Source of the DNA: Acidimangrovimonas sp.
GTDB lineage: Bacteria > Pseudomonadota > Alphaproteobacteria > Rhodobacterales > Rhodobacteraceae
NCBI GenBank assembly: GCA_030147905.1
Contig: JASBUM010000315.1
Location: 1 to 10,469 of the forward strand
Direction of reading: 5' to 3'
Length of the DNA stretch: 10,469 bases
Shown one piece after another: positions 7,008 through 10,469 of this stretch. The translations under genes and the position numbers were made by a program. The notes beneath the pieces were generated by a model that worked only from the letters and a program-made list of their open reading frames with translations, was not told where the DNA came from and did no database searches. Numbering within the stretch: the stretch's first letter is position 1; each line of letters opens with the position of its first letter.

Positions 7008-8248
7008 AGCACCCGGTCGAGCGCGTCGATCAGCCGGGCGATTTCGGCGGCGCTGGTGTAATGGACGAAGCTGAGCCGCAGCACCCCGCGATCCGGTTCG
7101 ATCCCCATCGCGCGTAGGGGACGCACTGCGTAGAAATCGCCGCCGCCGGCCATGATCCCGTGGGGCGCGAGTGCCCGCGCCAGATCCTCGCCGCGGCGAT
7201 CGGCGGCAAGCGCGATCGTGGGCGCGCGGCCCTCGGCCCGGCGCGGCCCGATCAGACGGATATCGTTGCGACCCGCGAGATAATCGATCAGGGGCGCAGC
7301 CAGCGCCTCTTCGTGCCGGCGCATCAGATCATGAACCAGATGCGCGCGCGCGCGCGGCGCGACGCCCGCCGGATCGCCGGCGTGGCGGTCGTAAAGCGCG
7401 TCGATGTAATCGGCGATACCGGCCATGGCCGCCACCTGGGCATGGTCGGGGCCCGCCGGCACGAAACGCTTTTCGGGAAATTCAGCATTGAAATCATGAC
7501 CCTGGTTCGGCAGCGCCTGGGCCAGCGCGCGGCGGATCACCATCACGCCCTGATGCGGCCCATAGGTCTTGTAGGCCGAAAACAGATAGATATCGGCCCC
7601 CAGCGCGCCGATATCGGGCAGGCCATGCGGCGCGTAGCTGACGCCATCGACACAGGCCACGGCACCGGCGTCATGCACCTTGGCGACGATGTCGGCGACC
7701 GGGTTGATCTCGCCCACGACATTCGAGCAATGGGGAAAACAGACAAGCCCCACCCGCCCATCGGCCAGCAACGGGTCGAGCGCTGACGGATCGAGATGCC
7801 CGGTTTCGGGATCGATCCGCCATTCGCGGATCTCGAACCCCTCCTTGCCCAGCCGCCGCCAGACGCCGGAATTGGCCTCGTGATCCTGATCGGTGACGAC
7901 GATCGCGGCGCCCTGGGGCAGATATTCCGCGAAGGCACGGGCCAGCACGTAAGTATTCGCGCTGGTCGAGGGGCCGAAGCTCAGCTCATCGGTGTCGACG
8001 CCGAGGATCGCGGATAGCCGCGCGCGCGCCTCGTCCATCTCGGCGCCGCCCAGTCGCGAGGCGGTGAAGGGCGCATAGGGCTGGACCTTGCGGGCACGAT
8101 AGAACCGCGCCAGCCGCTCGACCACCGGGCGGCAGGGATAGGAGCCGCCGGCGTTTTCAAAAAGCGCCTGGCCGGCCAGCGAGGGTTCGGAAAAGGCGGG
8201 GAATTGCGCCCGCACGAAATCGAGATCGAGGGTCTGATGCGTTGTCAT
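7004..8248 (-). CDS. Class-V aminotransferase fold PLP enzyme, cysteine-desulfurase-like (VC1184 type)
   Basis: Cytosolic PLP enzyme of 414 residues. It starts LDLDFVRAQFPAF and FENAGGSYPCRP. The cofactor residues are His123 in DHEAN, Asp201 in DGVSYAPH and the Schiff-base lysine at about 227 in FSAYKTYGPHQG. It belongs to the cysteine-desulfurase-like subfamily I recall as VC1184 type. The loop where SufS has its catalytic cysteine (RxGHHCAQP) here reads GIMAGGGDFYAVRPL (about 364-378) and has no cysteine, so sulfur transfer is doubtful and the true substrate is unknown. The ATG at 8248 is chosen because relatives begin just before LDFV; the in-frame ATG at 8260 would add MTKH. Neither has a clear ribosome site. 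The stop overlaps the photolyase start by 4 bases, so the two genes form an operon. Confidence 0.85.
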   Translation of the reverse strand: MTTHQTLDLDFVRAQFPAFSEPSLAGQALFENAGGSYPCRPVVERLARFYRARKVQPYAPFTASRLGGAEMDEARARLSAILGVDTDELSFGPSTSANTYVLARAFAEYLPQGAAIVVTDQDHEANSGVWRRLGKEGFEIREWRIDPETGHLDPSALDPLLADGRVGLVCFPHCSNVVGEINPVADIVAKVHDAGAVACVDGVSYAPHGLPDIGALGADIYLFSAYKTYGPHQGVMVIRRALAQALPNQGHDFNAEFPEKRFVPAGPDHAQVAAMAGIADYIDALYDRHAGDPAGVAPRARAHLVHDLMRRHEEALAAPLIDYLAGRNDIRLIGPRRAEGRAPTIALAADRRGEDLARALAPHGIMAGGGDFYAVRPLRAMGIEPDRGVLRLSFVHYTSAAEIARLIDALDRVL

Positions 8249-8266
8249 ATGCTTTGTCATGGCGGC

Positions 8267-8295
8267 ACGATGGCCGCGCCGCGCGGCGAGGTCAA
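8267..8295 (-). promoter_or_regulatory. Promoter of the class-V enzyme/photolyase operon
   Basis: On the minus strand TTGACC (8295-8290) and CATCGT (8272-8267) are 17 bases apart. The -35 matches consensus at five of six bases; the weak -10 is a form often seen in alphaproteobacteria. Transcription would begin near 8260, right at the first candidate ATG, which would make the message leaderless or leave a 12-base leader before the ATG at 8248. Confidence 0.45.
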
Positions 8296-8309
8296 GAAGC
8301 GCCGTCGCG

Positions 8310-8371
8310 CCGGCCGCACATGGCCTGAACGCGCGCCCGGCCGGCCGCACATGGCCGGAGCGCGCGCCTTC
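8310..8371. repeat. 31-bp imperfect tandem duplication with internal palindrome
   Basis: Copy one (8310-8340) and copy two (8341-8371) agree at about 26 of 31 positions, with the first 16 bases (CCGGCCGCACATGGCC) identical. The second copy forms a 6-bp hairpin (CCGGCC at 8341-8346, GGCCGG at 8353-8358, loop GCACAT) and runs into the acuI-like stop codon at 8370-8372. It lies between two minus-strand genes, where it could end transcription of the first or serve as a binding site upstream of the second promoter. Confidence 0.55.
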
Positions 8372-9362
8372 ACGCGTTCACATCGACGACCACGCGGCCC
8401 CGCACCTTGCCTTTCAGGATATCGGCGCCAAGTCGGGGCAGATCTTCAAGCCTGGCCGGCTCGATCATCGCCTCGAGCCGGTTCATCGGCAGATCCCGCG
8501 CGATCCGTGCCCAGGCCCGGACCCGGTCGTCATAGGGCCGCAAAACCGAATCGATACCCAAGAGATTAACCCCGCGCAGCAGGAAGGGAATGACGCTGGC
8601 CGGCAACGCGGCGCCGCCGGCAAGACCGACCGCGGCGACCGAGGCGCCATAGCGCATCTGCCCCAGAACCCGCGCCAGCATCGCGCCGCCGACCGCATCG
8701 ACGCAGCCGGCCCAGGTCTCGGATTCCAGCGGGCGCTTTACCGTCTCGGCGAGATCGGCGCGCGCCACGATCCGCCCGGCGCCAAGCGCGCGCAGATAAT
8801 CCGCGGCCTCGGCGCGGCCGGTGACGGCGGCAACGCGATAGCCCAGATGCGCCAGAACGGCGGTGGCGACGGATCCAACGCCGCCCGCCGCACCGGTCAC
8901 CAAAACCTCTCCCGAATCGGGTGTTAGCCCGTGATCTTCCAGCGCCATAACGGCCAGTACGGCGGTGAAGCCGGCAGTACCCACCGCCATCGCCTGACGC
9001 GTCGTCAGCCCTGCGGGAAGCGGCACCAGCCAATCGGCCGGCAGCCGCGCCTTCTGGGCATAGCCGCCCCAATGCAGCTCACCCATGCGCCAGCCGGTGA
9101 CCACGACCTTGTCGCCGGGCCGGTAGCGCGGATCCGCGCTGACCTCGACCGTGCCGGCCAGATCGATCCCCGGCACATGCGGATAGCTGCGCACCAGTCC
9201 CCCGCCACCCGGCGACAGGCAAAGCCCGTCCTTGTAGTTCAACGTCGAATATTCGACCGCCACCGTCACCGCCCCTTCAGCCAGACGGTCATCCTCGAGC
9301 GTCTGCACCCCCGCGCAGGTCCCGCCCGATTCGTCCTTCTCGACCACAAGCGCCTTGAACAT
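8370..9362 (-). CDS. acuI: NADPH-dependent MDR-family reductase, AcuI/YhdH type (acrylyl-CoA reductase)
   Basis: Zinc-independent medium-chain dehydrogenase/reductase of 330 residues, the size of AcuI. It has the N-terminal MFKALVVEKD, the substrate-domain motif STLNYKDGL (about 39-47), PHVPGIDLAGTV (61-72) and the nucleotide-binding GAAGGVGSVA (157-166). TGR (181-183) sits where the NADPH phosphate is held. AcuI reduces acryloyl-CoA to propionyl-CoA in 3-hydroxypropionate and DMSP metabolism and detoxifies acrylate; the close relative YhdH has the same fold. Here it stands alone, without the acuR regulator or a DMSP lyase gene next to it, so the symbol is a family assignment. The ATG at 9362 is chosen for the GGGAG ribosome site about 9 bases upstream; an ATG six codons earlier is less likely. 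It diverges from ssrA. Confidence 0.85.
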   Translation of the reverse strand: MFKALVVEKDESGGTCAGVQTLEDDRLAEGAVTVAVEYSTLNYKDGLCLSPGGGGLVRSYPHVPGIDLAGTVEVSADPRYRPGDKVVVTGWRMGELHWGGYAQKARLPADWLVPLPAGLTTRQAMAVGTAGFTAVLAVMALEDHGLTPDSGEVLVTGAAGGVGSVATAVLAHLGYRVAAVTGRAEAADYLRALGAGRIVARADLAETVKRPLESETWAGCVDAVGGAMLARVLGQMRYGASVAAVGLAGGAALPASVIPFLLRGVNLLGIDSVLRPYDDRVRAWARIARDLPMNRLEAMIEPARLEDLPRLGADILKGKVRGRVVVDVNA

Positions 9363-9440
9363 GGCCCAATCTCCCATCACGCATCGGGTATCGACCCGCG
9401 CGCCACGCCCGCGGCGGCCGATCTACCGCAGGGCCAGACT

Positions 9441-9456
9441 GGGCGCGGTGGCGCCC
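9441..9456. promoter_or_regulatory. Hairpin in the acuI-ssrA divergent control region
   Basis: A 6-bp perfect inverted repeat (GGGCGC at 9441-9446, GCGCCC at 9451-9456, loop GGTG), extendable by two weaker pairs, lies midway between the divergent acuI-like start (9362) and the ssrA promoter (9493). It could be an operator for either gene. A weak minus-strand TTGCGT, 17 bases, CAGTCT pair overlaps it and is a poor candidate for the acuI promoter. Confidence 0.3.
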
Positions 9457-9492
9457 GGACGCAACCCCCACCCGCGATCGACCCGACAGGGC

Positions 9493-9521
9493 TTGAGCCT
9501 GCCGCCGCCCGCGCCTATATT
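9493..9521 (+). promoter_or_regulatory. Strong promoter of ssrA
   Basis: TTGAGC (9493-9498) and TATATT (9516-9521) are separated by exactly 17 bases. The -10 is unusually AT-rich for this GC-rich sequence. Transcription would begin about 9528, just before the tmRNA acceptor piece. This is consistent with the high constant expression expected of tmRNA. Confidence 0.7.
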
Positions 9522-9530
9522 TTCCACGTT

Positions 9531-9611
9531 CCGGCATCGTCGGGACTATGGACATAAACGCGCTCGTAATAACCGGATCGGACCCGGGGGCGGTACCCGG
9601 CGGCTCCACCA
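9531..9611 (+). ncRNA. ssrA: tmRNA acceptor RNA piece
   Basis: Contains a T-arm and the 3' half of the acceptor stem. The T stem is CCGGG 9584-9588 with CCCGG 9596-9600, and its 7-base loop (GGCGGTA, 9589-9595) differs from the usual TTCRANT type. The acceptor strand CGGCTCC (9601-9607), discriminator A9608 and encoded CCA (9609-9611) follow. The 5' boundary, set by processing or transcription start, is estimated. Confidence 0.8.
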
Positions 9612-9634
9612 GAAACCCGTCGTTGAGGGCGAAT
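9612..9634 (+). other. Intervening segment of the permuted pre-tmRNA
   Basis: These 23 bases lie between the encoded CCA end of the acceptor piece and the first G of the coding piece. In the two-piece tmRNA family this loop is removed after transcription by tRNA-type end processing, leaving two paired RNAs. Confidence 0.75.
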
Positions 9635-9845
9635 GGGGCCGAAACAGGATCGACGAACGTCTAAAGGGGTTTGCTTTGTCCCGGTGAGCTACCACCGTTA
9701 TCGGTGCGCAAAGTACAGTTGCCAACGACAACCGTGCTCCGGCAATGGCTCTGGCTGCGTAAGCAGTTTGAGTCGCCGAAACTAAGCCCTTGCGCCTAGC
9801 CGCGTAAGGCGGGGTTCGCAGGCACCTGGCAACAGAAGCCTGCAC
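9635..9845 (+). ncRNA. ssrA: tmRNA coding RNA piece
   Basis: Begins GGGGCCGAAACAGGATCGACG, the conserved 5' end of tmRNA, including the acceptor 5' strand and D-like region. A pseudoknot-like region and CAAAGTACAGTT precede the resume codon GCC at 9721. After the tag stop the sequence folds into helices ending with the hairpin 9818-9843. The exact 3' end cannot be fixed from sequence alone. Confidence 0.85.
9721..9762 (+). CDS. ssrA: tmRNA proteolysis-tag reading frame
   Basis: Thirteen codons from the resume codon GCC to TAA (9760-9762) encode ANDNRAPAMALAA. With the alanine carried by tmRNA, the full tag is AANDNRAPAMALAA. The C-terminal LAA is the ClpX recognition end. The N-terminal AANDN part corresponds to the SspB-binding end of known alphaproteobacterial tags such as AANDNFAEEFAVAA of Caulobacter. 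No start codon is needed, since translation resumes on the stalled ribosome. Confidence 0.9.
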   Translation, partial: ANDNRAPAMALAA

Positions 9846-9977
9846 TTGATCCCCGCACGAAATCGACCGTTCTCCAGCCCCGCTCTCCCCGCGTCGGACC
9901 GCGCGGCCGCACCCGGCCGGCGCATGCGCGTGCATCGGCCAAGCCCCGCGGCGGCCGCCGAAAATGCGCGCCGGCCT

Positions 9978-10006
9978 CTTTCATTCGCTTCCAAATCGCC
10001 TATGCT
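9978..10006 (+). promoter_or_regulatory. Possible sspB promoter
   Basis: CTTTCA (9978-9983) and TATGCT (10001-10006) are 17 bases apart in the only AT-richer patch of the ssrA-sspB spacer, about 40 bases before the sspB start. The -10 is fair and the -35 weak. The rest of the spacer (9846-9977) is GC-rich and shows no gene. Confidence 0.35.
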
Positions 10007-10047
10007 TTGCCTAGGCATCCCGGGCGACGAGTTCCGAAAGGTTTTCC

Positions 10048-10469
10048 ATGACGCGCACCATCGACTACGGCAATCTGATGCATCGCGCGATGCGCGGACT
10101 GATCCAGGAGGTACTCGAGGACATCGCCGATAACGGGCTGCCCGGCGCGCATCATTTCTTCATCACCTTCGACACCGGAAACCCCGGCGTCGAGATGGCG
10201 CAATGGCTCAAGGATCGCTACCCGGCGGAGATGACCGTGGTCATCCAGCACTGGTACGAGGATCTGGCGGTCAGTGACAGCGGCTTCGGGATCACGCTCA
10301 ATTTCGGCAACCAGCCCGAGCGGATGTTCATCCCCTTCGACGCCGTGCGCACCTTCGTCGACCCTTCCGTCGAGTTTGGCCTGCGGTTCGAAACCCACGA
10401 AACCGACGACGAGGACGACGAGGACGAGGTCGAAGAGGCCGCGATCATCGAGGATGCCGATGAGGAACC
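10048..10469 (+). CDS. sspB: SspB-family ClpXP adaptor, alphaproteobacterial type (3' end outside window)
   Basis: Adaptor that binds the N-terminal part of the tmRNA tag and tethers tagged proteins to ClpX for degradation by ClpXP. There are 140 codons visible. The N-terminal helix is YGNLMHRAMRGLIQEVL (7-23). The SspB core has HHFFITFDTGNPGV (35-48), the MTVVIQHWYEDLAV region (62-75) and FIPFDAVRTFVDPSVEFGL (94-112). A highly acidic linker (about 119-131 and 135-140) leads toward the expected C-terminal ClpX-binding tail, which lies beyond the window. The ATG at 10048 has an AAAGG ribosome site 8 bases upstream. It is directly downstream of ssrA on the same strand, which fits the shared pathway. 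Confidence 0.92.
   Translation, partial: MTRTIDYGNLMHRAMRGLIQEVLEDIADNGLPGAHHFFITFDTGNPGVEMAQWLKDRYPAEMTVVIQHWYEDLAVSDSGFGITLNFGNQPERMFIPFDAVRTFVDPSVEFGLRFETHETDDEDDEDEVEEAAIIEDADEE

Larger units (their letters stand above)
9528..9845 (+). ncRNA. ssrA: Transfer-messenger RNA, circularly permuted two-piece form
   Basis: tmRNA rescues ribosomes stalled on broken messages: it enters charged with alanine, then serves as a template for a tag that marks the product for proteolysis. Here the gene is permuted as in other alphaproteobacteria. The 3' acceptor piece ending CGGCTCCACCA (to 9611) comes first, and the 5' coding piece starting GGGGCCGAAACAGGATCGACG (from 9635) comes second. The two ends pair as a 7-bp acceptor stem: GGGGCCG 9635-9641 with CGGCTCC 9601-9607, with one G-U pair. 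The coding piece carries the tag frame and ends at a hairpin, GCAGGC 9818-9823 with GCCTGC 9838-9843. The 5' end is placed from the promoter and the 3' end from the last hairpin, so both are approximate. It lies about 200 bases upstream of sspB. Confidence 0.93.

Noticed and set aside
4884..7061. Plus-strand open frame of 725 codons
   Set aside because: It lies opposite trgA, the gap and phr, all of which have clear protein families on the minus strand. Its product is Arg/Gly/Pro-rich with no recognisable motif.
9355..9935. Small open frames on both strands across the acuI-sspB interval
   Set aside because: They overlap the tmRNA, whose ends pair and whose tag frame is clear; RNA structure explains this sequence.
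1..10469. Search for CRISPR arrays, insertion sequences, phage or defence genes
   Set aside because: No regularly spaced repeats, transposase motifs, integrase or defence domains were seen; the window is ordinary chromosomal sequence.

Overview
The window looks like a piece of a Rhodobacterales (Rhodobacter/Rhodovulum/Paracoccus-like) alphaproteobacterial chromosome. The sequence is very GC-rich. Its proteins (TrgA, TrgB, a 344-residue cysteine synthase with a TAGNTG loop, an AcuI-type reductase, alpha-type SspB) are typical of that order, and it carries a circularly permuted two-piece tmRNA gene, an alphaproteobacterial hallmark. No insertion sequence, integrase, tRNA or CRISPR array was seen, so this reads as core chromosome.

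Layout. Positions 1-9362 are almost entirely minus-strand genes. In the direction of transcription they are: acuI-like reductase (9362 to 8370); class-V PLP enzyme (8248 to 7004), overlapping by 4 bases the photolyase phr (7007 to 5688); a non-coding gap of about 400-520 bases with several hairpins and repeats; trgA (5168 to 4728), overlapping by 4 bases trgB (4731 to 3505); cysK (3412 to 2378), which has its own promoter; and a large DUF3772/MscS mechanosensitive channel (2264 or 2336 down to the window edge). Right of 9362 transcription switches to the plus strand: a clear promoter, the permuted ssrA gene (about 9528-9845), a spacer of about 200 bases, and sspB (10048 to the window edge).

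How they fit together. trgA-trgB-cysK is the tellurite-resistance neighbourhood known from Rhodobacter sphaeroides; TrgB joins a gamma-glutamylcyclotransferase-like domain to an ADP-ribose-type Nudix domain, and cysK supplies cysteine, so the block suggests thiol and oxidant stress. On the right, ssrA makes the degradation tag for stalled ribosomes and sspB encodes the adaptor that delivers tagged proteins to ClpXP, so tag and tag reader are neighbours.

The most unusual observation is in phr. Its frame is cut by a TAG codon at 5688-5690, but the same frame continues for 39 codons to a second TAG at 5568 and encodes a tail that matches the normal C-terminus of class I photolyases residue for residue. 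The gene therefore appears to carry a recent amber mutation (probably from a Trp TGG codon), to need readthrough, or to contain a sequence error.
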